Source: Chitinophaga pinensis DSM 2588
Lineage (GTDB): Bacteria; Bacteroidota; Bacteroidia; Chitinophagales; Chitinophagaceae
DNA: 64,000 nt
Reading direction: 5' to 3'
Assembly: GCF_000024005.1 (NCBI RefSeq)
Contig: NC_013132.1
Location: 8,116,001 to 8,180,000 of the forward strand
Part shown: positions 25,511 through 33,140 of the stretch, in pieces
Layout: each line of letters opens with the position of its first letter
How positions within the stretch are numbered: the stretch's first letter is position 1
The notes under the pieces: generated by a model
Seen by the model: only the letters and a program-made list of their open reading frames with translations
The model's database searches: none
Told to the model about the DNA's origin: nothing
Position numbers and translations under genes: made by a program

Positions 25511-27820
25511 ATGCAAACCAACATTCTTGGCTATCCGCGTATTGGTAGCAACCGGGAATTGAAGAAGGCCAATGAAGCCTATTGGACCGGAAAGATCTCC
25601 CTTGAAAAATTACAGCTTACCGCCAGACAGTTACGCCGACAGAACTGGGAGACATTACATCAGGCAGGAATTGACCTGATTCCTTCAAATGATTTCTCTT
25701 ATTACGATCAGATACTTGATATGTGTATCATGACCGGCGCTATACCTGCCCGTTTCCAGGCATTAAAGGAAAGTCTTGTTACACCGAGCAGTCCGGAGCT
25801 GTATTTCGCGATGGCACGTGGCTATCAGAAAAACGGATTTGATGCAACGGCCATGGAAATGACTAAATGGTTTGATACCAACTATCATTACCTGGTACCT
25901 GAATTTGATGCTTCACAGGAATTCAGTCTGCTGTACAATAAATGCCTGGAAGAATTCAAAGAAGCACAGGCGATCGGCATCCATACCAAACCTGTATTGG
26001 TAGGTCCTGTCAGCTTCCTGCTCCTGGGAAAAATAAAAGAGGAATCCTTACAGCTGCCAGCCTTGCTGGATAAACTATTACCGGTATACATCCAAGTATT
26101 ACAATCACTTTACCAGGCAGGCGCTACCTGGATACAGATAGATGAACCTACCCTTGTACTGGACCTGACACCGGCACAACAGGACCTCTTCCTGCAGGCA
26201 TATGCGAAGATCAGAAAAGCAGTTCCTGCACTGAAACTTCTGCTGACTACCTACTTTGGCGGATTACAGGATAATACAGCCCTGACCACACAGTTGCCGG
26301 TAGATGCTTTACATATAGACCTGGTCAGAGCGCCGGAACAACTGGATACTTTACTGGCGGCTTTACCTGCCGGTTTACAACTTTCTGTAGGTGTTGTGAA
26401 TGGTCGTAACATATGGAAAAACAACTACGATACGTCCCTCCTGCTGATTAATAAGGCGATTGCAGCCCTTGGAAGAGAACGAGTACTCATAGCGACTTCC
26501 TGTTCACTGCTGCATACACCTTATGATCTTGAACTGGAAACAGACGAATCCGTACTTACACCACAGATCAAAAACTGGATGGCTTTTGCAAAACAGAAAG
26601 TGTATGAAGTGATCGCGTTGAAAGATATTCTGAATGGTCATGATGAATTGCTGCTGCAAACAAACCAGCACACCATGCAGGAAAGAGCAACAGCTGCTAT
26701 TATTCATAAACCAGCTGTTAAAGCGCGCCTGGCAGCCCTGACGCCTGCAGATGCAGCACGTAAAAGCATATTCACTGCCCGTCAGAAAGCACAGGAAGAA
26801 GTATTGCAATTGCCGCTGTTTCCTACAACGACAATCGGCTCTTTTCCGCAAACAGAAGATATCAGAAAGCTACGCGCCGATCTGAAAAAAGGAGATATTA
26901 CAAAAGAAGGATACGATACAGCTATTCGTAAAGCCATACAGGATTCTGTACAGTTACAGGAAAGCCTGCGCATAGACGTACTGGTACATGGAGAGTTTGA
27001 GCGTAATGACATGGTGGAATACTTTGGTGAGCAACTGGAAGGATTTGTATTCACAAAAAACGGCTGGGTACAGAGCTATGGTTCCCGATGCGTAAAACCA
27101 CCGGTGATATATGGCGATGTGCAACGTAGTACACCGATGACAGTTGAATGGAGCAGTTATGCACAATCGCTGACAAACAAACCGATGAAAGGAATGCTGA
27201 CAGGCCCTGTTACCATTCTTCAATGGTCTTTTGTAAGAGATGATCAGCCACGTGCTGAAACCACATTACAGATAGCATTGGCTATCCGGGATGAAGTGGT
27301 GGATCTTGAACAGGCAGGCATCCGGGTAATACAGGTGGACGAACCTGCTATCAGAGAAGGGCTTCCATTACGTCAGGCGGACTGGCAATCTTACCTGGAC
27401 TGGGCTGTAAAAGCCTTCCGTGTATCAGTTTCCGGCGTGGAAGATGCCACACAGATACATACGCACATGTGTTATTCAGAATTCAATGATATTATCAGCA
27501 ATATTGCTGCAATGGACGCAGATGTGATCACCATAGAAACATCGCGTTCACAGATGGAATTGCTGGAAGTATTCTCCACTTTCCATTATCCGTATGAGAT
27601 CGGACCAGGCGTATATGATATTCACTCACCACGCGTGCCTACCGTAGCTGAAATGACAGAACTGCTGGAAAAGGCTATACAGTTGTTGCCGGCACGGAAT
27701 ATATGGGTGAATCCGGACTGCGGACTTAAAACCCGTAAATGGCCGGAAACAGAGCAGGCATTACGCAACATGGTAGCTGCCGCCCGCAACATGCGTGTAG
27801 CGGTTCAGACAATGGTATAA
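25511..27820 (+). CDS. metE: Cobalamin-independent methionine synthase
   Basis: The 769-residue protein is full-length MetE, transferring the methyl group of 5-methyltetrahydrofolate (triglutamate) to homocysteine. The N-terminal barrel starts TNILGYPRIGSNRELKKANE. The catalytic barrel holds TTTIGSFPQTEDIR, GMLTGPVTILQWSFVRDDQPR, IQVDEPAIREGLP and the zinc ligands His650, Cys654 (HTHMCYSEF) and Cys737 (NPDCGLKTRKW). It is preceded by a cobalamin riboswitch, which implies that the organism also has or imports B12 and probably has MetH. Confidence 0.97.
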   Translation: MQTNILGYPRIGSNRELKKANEAYWTGKISLEKLQLTARQLRRQNWETLHQAGIDLIPSNDFSYYDQILDMCIMTGAIPARFQALKESLVTPSSPELYFAMARGYQKNGFDATAMEMTKWFDTNYHYLVPEFDASQEFSLLYNKCLEEFKEAQAIGIHTKPVLVGPVSFLLLGKIKEESLQLPALLDKLLPVYIQVLQSLYQAGATWIQIDEPTLVLDLTPAQQDLFLQAYAKIRKAVPALKLLLTTYFGGLQDNTALTTQLPVDALHIDLVRAPEQLDTLLAALPAGLQLSVGVVNGRNIWKNNYDTSLLLINKAIAALGRERVLIATSCSLLHTPYDLELETDESVLTPQIKNWMAFAKQKVYEVIALKDILNGHDELLLQTNQHTMQERATAAIIHKPAVKARLAALTPADAARKSIFTARQKAQEEVLQLPLFPTTTIGSFPQTEDIRKLRADLKKGDITKEGYDTAIRKAIQDSVQLQESLRIDVLVHGEFERNDMVEYFGEQLEGFVFTKNGWVQSYGSRCVKPPVIYGDVQRSTPMTVEWSSYAQSLTNKPMKGMLTGPVTILQWSFVRDDQPRAETTLQIALAIRDEVVDLEQAGIRVIQVDEPAIREGLPLRQADWQSYLDWAVKAFRVSVSGVEDATQIHTHMCYSEFNDIISNIAAMDADVITIETSRSQMELLEVFSTFHYPYEIGPGVYDIHSPRVPTVAEMTELLEKAIQLLPARNIWVNPDCGLKTRKWPETEQALRNMVAAARNMRVAVQTMV

Positions 27821-27860
27821 ACATTACCAGATAACCATTTATCCATTATTCAAACCAATG

Positions 27861-27890
27861 AAGTGCGGCAGGATTTCCTGCTGCACTTTT
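27861..27890 (+). terminator. Intrinsic terminator after metE
   Basis: AAGTGCGGCAGG pairs with CCTGCTGCACTT (one wobble) around a 4-base loop, followed by TTTT, 40 bases after the stop codon. Confidence 0.8.
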
Positions 27891-27970
27891 GTATTATCTG
27901 CAAGATGCACATAGCCAGCACTTTAGGAATCTATTCCTGTTTACTAGATTATGATTCGTAACTTTAACGC

Positions 27971-28213
27971 ATGGCTTGTCATGAAACCATTACCTGCCCA
28001 CGCTGCAATGCAGCTTTTGAGTGCCGCGTTGGTTCTATCCTTCGCTGCCAGTGCCAGCAGGTAACGCTGACAGAAGAAGAGCGTGCCTTTATAGGCGAAG
28101 CTTATTCCGGATGTTTATGTGCCGGATGTTTGAATGACATGAAAAAGAGTTACAGGCAAACCCGCTTTAAGGAACGCCTGCTGCAATTATTCTCCCTGCG
28201 GTTTAAAAGATAA
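27971..28213 (+). CDS. Cysteine-rich CWC-family protein
   Basis: This 80-residue protein carries eight Cys. The pattern is HETITCPRCNAAFECRVGSILRCQCQ, then GCLCAGCLNDMKK, typical of the small cysteine-rich CWC family, presumably zinc-binding. Function is unknown. Its stop is 17 bases before the thioesterase start, so the two are probably co-transcribed. Confidence 0.8.
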   Translation: MACHETITCPRCNAAFECRVGSILRCQCQQVTLTEEERAFIGEAYSGCLCAGCLNDMKKSYRQTRFKERLLQLFSLRFKR

Positions 28214-28230
28214 ATTAGTAGAACAACGAT

Positions 28231-28626
28231 ATGGCATACGAAAAACAGATAGCCGAATCCGTTACACGGATATTCAAAGCGGTATTTCCTAACACAGTGA
28301 ACCATTATGATACTTTATTTGGCGGTACAGCGATGCAGCTTATGGATGAAGCAGCATTTATAACAGCGACCCGTTTCAGCCGTATGCGTATGGTCACCGT
28401 GTCAAGTGACAAGATAGATTTTAAAATGGCGATCCCTCATGGTACGATCATAGAATTAGTAGGAACAGTCGTACATGTAGGTACTACCAGTCTGAAAGTA
28501 GAGGTGGATATTTTCGTGGAGCAGATGTACAATACACACCGGGAAAAGGCCATTTCAGGCTCCTTTACTTTTGTTGCGATCGATGATCAGAAACGTCCGA
28601 CAAAGATTGTACTGACACATGAATAA
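28231..28626 (+). CDS. Acyl-CoA thioesterase (YciA/BACH-type hotdog)
   Basis: The single-hotdog protein of 131 residues has NHYDTLFGGTAMQLMDEAAFITATRFSRMRMVTVSSDKIDF, which holds the catalytic Asp of the YciA/ACOT7 group, then GTIIELVGTVVHVGTTSLKVEVDIFVE and SGSFTFVAID. It hydrolyses acyl-CoA to free acid and CoA in the cytoplasm. The acyl preference cannot be read from sequence. Confidence 0.9.
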   Translation: MAYEKQIAESVTRIFKAVFPNTVNHYDTLFGGTAMQLMDEAAFITATRFSRMRMVTVSSDKIDFKMAIPHGTIIELVGTVVHVGTTSLKVEVDIFVEQMYNTHREKAISGSFTFVAIDDQKRPTKIVLTHE

Positions 28627-28649
28627 TGTGCTATTATCGCATGACATTA

Positions 28650-28694
28650 AAAGCAGAAGGCTGATTACCTCTTGGATAATCAGCCTTCTGCTTT
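28650..28694. terminator. Bidirectional terminator between thioesterase and FKBP genes
   Basis: A perfect 18-bp stem AAAGCAGAAGGCTGATTA / TAATCAGCCTTCTGCTTT with a 9-base loop separates convergent genes. Confidence 0.85.
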
Positions 28695-28720
28695 AATAAT
28701 TTAACTTCCCTTCTGAACGA

Positions 28721-29149
28721 CTACTTGATCTCAACCAGTTCGATATCGAAGATCAGGGCTTCACCAGCCAGGGGATGGTTAGCATCCAGTGTAATAGAAG
28801 TATCGCCGATAGCAGCAACCTTAACAGGGAATACCTGACCCTGTGGGTTACTCATCTGCAGATCCATACCTACCTGTGGGTTCAGATCAGATGGAATGTT
28901 TTCCTTTGGAAATTCCATGATCAACTCATCATTTTTAGGACCATATGCTTCTTCAACTGGGATATTCAAGGTTCTTTTTTCACCAATAGTCATGTCAACA
29001 ACACCATTGTCGAAGCCTTTAATAACCATACCGGCGCCAACCTTAAATTCCAGCGGGTCTCTGCCTTCGGACGAATCAAAAGTTGTTCCGTTGGTCAGGC
29101 GGCCATGATAATGCACACGCACCGTATCTCCGTTTTTAACTGCTTGCAT
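28721..29149 (-). CDS. FKBP-type peptidyl-prolyl cis-trans isomerase (SlyD-like)
   Basis: The 142-residue protein has the SlyD/FkpB layout: GDTVRVHYHGRLTNGTTFDSSEGRDPLEFKVG, then GMVIKGFDNGVVDMTIGEKRTLNIPVEEAYG with an IF (insert-in-flap) domain, and DANHPLAGEALIFDIELVEI. It lacks the His-rich metal-binding tail of E. coli SlyD. The likely role is a cytoplasmic folding catalyst/chaperone. Confidence 0.93.
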   Translation of the reverse strand: MQAVKNGDTVRVHYHGRLTNGTTFDSSEGRDPLEFKVGAGMVIKGFDNGVVDMTIGEKRTLNIPVEEAYGPKNDELIMEFPKENIPSDLNPQVGMDLQMSNPQGQVFPVKVAAIGDTSITLDANHPLAGEALIFDIELVEIK

Positions 29150-29456
29150 AATAATTTAATTAAAAGTGTTATTGGATAATTACCGCAAGGTAAGAAATTA
29201 GTAAATAGGTATTCAATTTAACATTATTCCTCTAAACTACCAATCGTTAATATCTTGCCTGATTTAAACTATTTTTACGGCCTGTATCAGGTCGTCTCAG
29301 CGCTTTTTTACTGTTGTGCTACCTTACAAAAACAAATGAAATACAAACTCAGTGCATCGGAAACAGGCGAAGCCGCGCACCTGCACTGACACCATTTTAA
29401 AACCATCAGGAAGAAATACTTATTATATGCAGAGTGAGTTAAAGGACCAACAAAAT
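29150..29456. other. 307-base divergent region between FKBP and fmt genes
   Basis: The region is AT-rich near the FKBP start. I see no gene or RNA. In-frame sequence upstream of fmt (from 29352) lacks formyltransferase similarity and I leave it out of the CDS. Promoters for both genes must lie here, but no clear TAnnTTTG box was found. Confidence 0.5.
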
Positions 29457-30374
29457 ATGAGGATCATTTTTATGGGCACCCCTGATTTCGCAGTGGCTTC
29501 GCTCGACATACTGGTGCAAAACGGCTATAACGTGGTGGCTGTGATCACAGCGCCCGATAAACCTGCCGGAAGAGGCTTACAATTACAGCAGAGTGCTGTT
29601 AAACAATATGCAGTGTCCAGGAACATTCCGGTATTGCAACCGGAGAAACTGAAGAATCCGGATTTCCTGACGGAATTAAGGGCTTTAAAAGCCGATCTGC
29701 AGGTAGTGGTGGCTTTCCGTATGTTACCTGAAGTAGTATGGGATATGCCGCCTTTAGGCACGATCAACGTACATGCTTCGTTGTTGCCTAACTACAGAGG
29801 CGCAGCCCCTATCAACTGGGCCATCATCAACGGAGAGAAAGAATCGGGGGTAACCACCTTCAAACTCCAGCATGAAATCGATACAGGCGATATCCTGTTT
29901 AGCCAGTCTGTAGTAATCAGAGATGATGAAACTGCCGGTGAACTCCATGACGACCTGATGGCAACGGGCGCAGGTCTGCTGTTAAAAACAGTACAGGCAC
30001 TGGGTTCCGGCACAGCAGCCGGTACACCACAGGCGCATATCAAAGCGGAAGAAATCAAACATGCACCAAAGATCTTTAAAGAAGATTGTCAGATAAAATG
30101 GGAACAACCTGTCGAACAGATCTACAATCTTGTACGTGGTATGAGCCCCTATCCTACTGCATGGACTATGCTTGCCGGAAAGAGCGTAAAGATATTCAAA
30201 GCGACCAGGGAACATGCACAGCCTTCTGTTGCCCCGGGTGAAGCAATCAGCGACAACAAAACCTATCTGAAAATAGCGGCGCCGGATGGCTATCTATCCC
30301 TACAGGAGATACAGATGGAAGGTAAAAAGCGGATGGATATAGAGGCATTCCTGAGAGGAAACAAGGTCAATTAG
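29457..30374 (+). CDS. fmt: Methionyl-tRNA formyltransferase
   Basis: The ATG at 29457 gives MRIIFMGTPDFAVASLD, the canonical Fmt start, and 305 residues; an in-frame start at 29352 would add 35 unrelated residues. The formyl-transfer motif INVHASLLPNYRGAAPINWAIINGE holds the catalytic Asn-His, and Asp is in LQHEIDTGDILF. The C-terminal domain (about 200-305, IYNLVRGMSPYPTAWT) binds the tRNA. Fmt formylates Met-tRNA(fMet) with 10-formyl-THF. The 3' flank is the heptamer array that hosts an insertion sequence. Confidence 0.96.
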   Translation: MRIIFMGTPDFAVASLDILVQNGYNVVAVITAPDKPAGRGLQLQQSAVKQYAVSRNIPVLQPEKLKNPDFLTELRALKADLQVVVAFRMLPEVVWDMPPLGTINVHASLLPNYRGAAPINWAIINGEKESGVTTFKLQHEIDTGDILFSQSVVIRDDETAGELHDDLMATGAGLLLKTVQALGSGTAAGTPQAHIKAEEIKHAPKIFKEDCQIKWEQPVEQIYNLVRGMSPYPTAWTMLAGKSVKIFKATREHAQPSVAPGEAISDNKTYLKIAAPDGYLSLQEIQMEGKKRMDIEAFLRGNKVN

Positions 30375-30399
30375 GAATTAGGAATTAGGAATTAGGAAT
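30368..30399. repeat. Heptamer array (AATTAGG type), left part, element 1
   Basis: About four head-to-tail copies of AATTAGG lie directly after the fmt stop. The array continues across the insertion sequence at 31840-31862. The last 10 bases (AATTAGGAAT, 30390-30399) are repeated at 31840-31849. Confidence 0.85.
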
Positions 30400-30436
30400 C
30401 TATAGTGTCCGGTAAAAATATGGGATTAAGTCATAA

Positions 30437-30462
30437 AAAAAGGAGGCCGAGGCCTCCTTTTT
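30437..30462 (+). terminator. Inward-facing terminator at the left IS end
   Basis: A perfect 12-bp stem AAAAAGGAGGCC / GGCCTCCTTTTT with a 2-base GA spacer lies between the left terminal repeat and the transposase start. Read rightward it ends in five Ts, so it should stop readthrough from fmt. Confidence 0.75.
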
Positions 30463-30496
30463 CAGTAAGTTTAAGTTACCACACTAGAACTTACTT

Positions 30497-31735
30497 ATGA
30501 GCAAAAGTAAATTTTTTTCCGGACAGCCGATTTTTAATCAACTACTTTCTTTTATACCAACCACGTTGATAGATAAAGTCTGTAGAGAGACAAACGCAGA
30601 TTACTATTATAAGCATTTTAAGGCTTTTGACCATTTGGTAACAATGCTATTTAGTAGTTTTCATCAGTGTACTTCATTACGAGAGCTTCATACAGGATTG
30701 TTAGCCAACCAGCATCGGCTTCACCATTTGGGCATTAAACATACCCCGCGTCGAAGCACTATTTCCGATGCTAACAGGACGCGTCCGGTGGCGTTTTTTG
30801 AAAAGCTCTATCATCGTCTATATAACCATCATTATCAAGCGTTTTCCCCGGACAGCCGAAAGAGAAAATCGTTGGTTGACCGGTTATTCATAGTGGACTC
30901 GACGACGGTCAGCCTATTTTCTAATGTAATGAAGGGGGCAGGTGTAATTAGAATGGACGGCAGAAAGAAGGGAGGAATAAAGGCGCACGTATTGATGACG
31001 GCCAAAACAGAACTACCAAGCTTTACTATTCTGACGGAAGCTGCCAAAAATGATAGAATCATTATGCCACAGTTAGAGCTCTTGCCAGGTTCTATAATAG
31101 CCATGGATAGAGCTTATGTGAACTATAAACTCATGAAGGAATGGACTGAAAAAGAGATCACGTGGGTAACTCGTGTAACCAAGAGTATGAAAATAAAATT
31201 ATTGACACGAAACAGATTAAAAATACTCCATAAAAGAAAAGGTATCTTAAAAGATTGGGTTATTCAACTAGGTAACCCTCTAACAGAGGAGAAAAGTCCT
31301 GTACAGACGGCGCGTGTAATCAGCATTTACGATAGAAATACAAAAAAGAAAATACATCTGTTAACAAACAATTTTACTTATACGCCGACAACGATCAGGA
31401 AATTGTATCAAAAGCGATGGGCAATCGAAATGCTTTTTAAAAGAATTAAGCAGAACTCTCAATTAAACAATTTTTTAGGTGAAAACAAGAATGCTATAAG
31501 TATACAGCTCTGGTGCACGCTAATAAAGGATTTACTGACAAAGATCGTAAAAGACAAGCTGACAGAGAAAGGGAGTAAAAAATGGTCTTTTAGTAACCTA
31601 ACTGGCTTTCTAAGGTTACATCTTTACACTTATATCCACCTAATGAATTTTCTGGCAGAACCCGAGTATGCACTTTTACAGCATAATAAGGGGCCAGATC
31701 AGATAAACCTGCAATTGAAATTATTCTCCTTTTAA
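30497..31735 (+). CDS. IS4-family transposase (DDE)
   Basis: The 412-residue transposase has the DUF4372-like N-terminal domain (FFSGQPIFNQLLSFIP, FKAFDHLVTMLFSSF, SLRELHTGLLANQHRLHHLGI). The catalytic domain shows the first Asp in FIVDSTTVSLFSN, the second in SIIAMDRAYVNYKLM, and the Y(2)R(3)E(6)K-type box in YQKRWAIEMLFKRIKQN with Glu. Length is normal and there are no frameshifts. Base composition is more AT-rich than its neighbours, which suits recent arrival. Confidence 0.93.
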   Translation: MSKSKFFSGQPIFNQLLSFIPTTLIDKVCRETNADYYYKHFKAFDHLVTMLFSSFHQCTSLRELHTGLLANQHRLHHLGIKHTPRRSTISDANRTRPVAFFEKLYHRLYNHHYQAFSPDSRKRKSLVDRLFIVDSTTVSLFSNVMKGAGVIRMDGRKKGGIKAHVLMTAKTELPSFTILTEAAKNDRIIMPQLELLPGSIIAMDRAYVNYKLMKEWTEKEITWVTRVTKSMKIKLLTRNRLKILHKRKGILKDWVIQLGNPLTEEKSPVQTARVISIYDRNTKKKIHLLTNNFTYTPTTIRKLYQKRWAIEMLFKRIKQNSQLNNFLGENKNAISIQLWCTLIKDLLTKIVKDKLTEKGSKKWSFSNLTGFLRLHLYTYIHLMNFLAEPEYALLQHNKGPDQINLQLKLFSF

Positions 31736-31740
31736 AAAAA

Positions 31741-31780
31741 GAGGGGGGGCTTGCTTTTATAATAGCAGTAAGCCCCTCCC
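31741..31780 (-). terminator. Inward-facing terminator at the right IS end
   Basis: GGGGCTT pairs with AAGCCCC (inner GCT/AGC). Read on the minus strand the hairpin is followed by seven Ts, so it should stop leftward transcription entering the element. Confidence 0.6.
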
Positions 31781-31839
31781 ATCTATATTGAGTTTGAAAG
31801 GAATAAAGGGGTAATCCCAATTTTAACCGGACACTATAG

Positions 31840-31862
31840 AATTAGGAATTAGGAATTAGGAA
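31840..31862. repeat. Heptamer array (AATTAGG type), right part after the IS, element 1
   Basis: Three copies of AATTAGG continue the array interrupted by the insertion sequence. They are followed directly by the tag TGCAGCGGAGAT (31863-31874), which recurs after another array at 53497-53508. Confidence 0.85.
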
Positions 31863-31899
31863 TGCAGCGGAGATCGAAATCGAGATTGATTAGTTGAAT

Positions 31900-31950
31900 A
31901 TATAAAAGATAAAGGCGTCCAGGATGAATGGACGCCTTTATCTTTTATAT
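31900..31950. terminator. Bidirectional terminator at the centre of repeat element 1
   Basis: A perfect 21-bp stem (31900-31920 with 31930-31950) closes a 9-base loop and has A/T runs on both sides. It serves convergent fmt and LysM genes. Confidence 0.85.
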
Positions 31951-32000
31951 GTTTAGAGATAGTCAGAATAGTATGGTCTATGGGAGACCTGTCTATCTAA

Positions 32001-32046
32001 ATTACTAATTCTTAATTCCTAATTCTTAATTCCTAATTCCTAATTA
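32001..32046. repeat. Inverted heptamer array (TAATTCC/TAATTCT), right arm of element 1
   Basis: About six copies of TAATTCC or TAATTCT lie in inverted orientation to the array at 30368-30399/31840-31862, ending just before the LysM gene stop. Together the arms bracket the 21-bp terminator. Confidence 0.8.
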
Positions 32047-32052
32047 TTTCTT

Positions 32053-33093
32053 CTATTCTTCGTAGTTCAGCTGGCAGTAGAATTTCGCCTCGTTTGTACC
32101 CAGTGCTTCCAAAGCAGAATCACTAAGTTTAATGATCAGGCCTTCATTCTGCTTGATCTGTGGAATGGCTTCCAGTACTTTAGCATAGATGAACTTACCA
32201 TTCAGCGGATTGGTCACTTTAATAATCGTACCTCTTGGCGCTGTATTGTGCAAGGCATAATATTTACCGGGGCTGGCGTTACTCTTGAACCATCCGCCCG
32301 GGCCTTTTTCAGCAGTCACACTCTTCCCATTGCTTGTCTGCTGGTTATACAGCTGCTCGAAAGAAGATCCTGCACTGGCTGCCGGAGCTGGTTTAGTAGC
32401 ACCGCTATTGGTAGCAGGAGCCGGCGTTGGTGTGGTAGTAGCTGGTTCTGGCGGCGCCTGCTGATCTGGTTTTGCTACCGGAGGAGCGGGCGTAGTACCT
32501 GCCGCAGGCGTAGTCGCTACCGGCGTTGATGGCGCTGGTGTGGACGGCGTCGGCGTTGGTGTCGTAGCTGGTGGTGTGCTTACCGGATGGGTAGCAGGAG
32601 CTGGTGTAGTGGATGGATTGCTGGCTACCGGTGCAGAAGCAGGAATACCTGTTCCTTTCAGATAACCGACGATAACGAATCCATCTTTCTGTAAACCATC
32701 ACCTGTCATATTGTTCCAGCGACGGATATTATCCAGTGATACCTTGTTATGGTTCACACTGAGACGGTACAGGGTTTCTTTTTCCTCTACCTTATGATAC
32801 ACAGGTGTTCCGCCTGCATCTGTTTTCTGTGAAAAATTGGTGTTGTTTAAGGGGATCTTTACAGATTGTCCCAGCTGCAAACCTTGTTCAGCTGAGATAT
32901 TGTTTTCGCTTGCAATCTCTTTCGGAGACAAACTGTAGGACCTGCCCAGGCTGTAAAGAGTTTCTCCTTTCTTTACAGTGTGCAGTACATACAGATCGGG
33001 AGAGGTACCCTGTACCTGGACCCTGTCCTGTGCCTGTACTCCACCGGCAACACATAATACAAGTCCCGCAATTGTCATGAACGTTTTTACCAT
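32053..33093 (-). CDS. Exported LysM protein with RlpA-like double-psi beta-barrel
   Basis: The 346-residue protein has a signal peptide (ending GGVQA). Two LysM repeats follow at about 35-80 (YVLHTVKKGETLYSLGRSYSLSPKEIASEN) and about 98-145 (YHKVEEKETLYRLSVNHNKVSLDNIRRWN). Next come a Pro/Thr/Ala-rich linker of about 80 residues (150-235) and a C-terminal domain (about 255-346, YYALHNTAPRGTIIKVTNPLNGKFIYAKVLE) resembling the double-psi barrel of RlpA. The likely role is peptidoglycan binding or lytic activity in the cell envelope. The catalytic state of the barrel is uncertain. Confidence 0.85.
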   Translation of the reverse strand: MVKTFMTIAGLVLCVAGGVQAQDRVQVQGTSPDLYVLHTVKKGETLYSLGRSYSLSPKEIASENNISAEQGLQLGQSVKIPLNNTNFSQKTDAGGTPVYHKVEEKETLYRLSVNHNKVSLDNIRRWNNMTGDGLQKDGFVIVGYLKGTGIPASAPVASNPSTTPAPATHPVSTPPATTPTPTPSTPAPSTPVATTPAAGTTPAPPVAKPDQQAPPEPATTTPTPAPATNSGATKPAPAASAGSSFEQLYNQQTSNGKSVTAEKGPGGWFKSNASPGKYYALHNTAPRGTIIKVTNPLNGKFIYAKVLEAIPQIKQNEGLIIKLSDSALEALGTNEAKFYCQLNYEE

Positions 33094-33140
33094 TACTACG
33101 CTGTTTATACCTTTCAGGTAACTAAATTAAAAATTTTTGC

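Larger units (their letters stand above)
30400..31839 (+). mobile_element. Complete IS4-family insertion sequence (about 1440 bp)
   Basis: Terminal inverted repeats read CTATAGTGTCCGGTAAAAAT at the left and, reverse-complemented, CTATAGTGTCCGGTTAAAAT at the right, with GGGATTA further in. The element is bounded by a 10-base direct repeat AATTAGGAAT, a normal target duplication size for IS4 relatives. Because the target is a 7-base repeat array, a 3- or 17-base duplication is also formally possible. The single transposase gene is intact, so the element may be active. It sits between fmt and the LysM gene. Confidence 0.9.

Noticed and set aside
29352..29456. N-terminal extension of fmt
   Set aside because: The added 35 residues lack similarity to Fmt; the family starts at MRIIFMGTPDFAV.
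30368..30399. Short regular repeats considered as a CRISPR array
   Set aside because: Unit is 7 bases with no spacers; it is a tandem heptamer array, and no cas genes are present.
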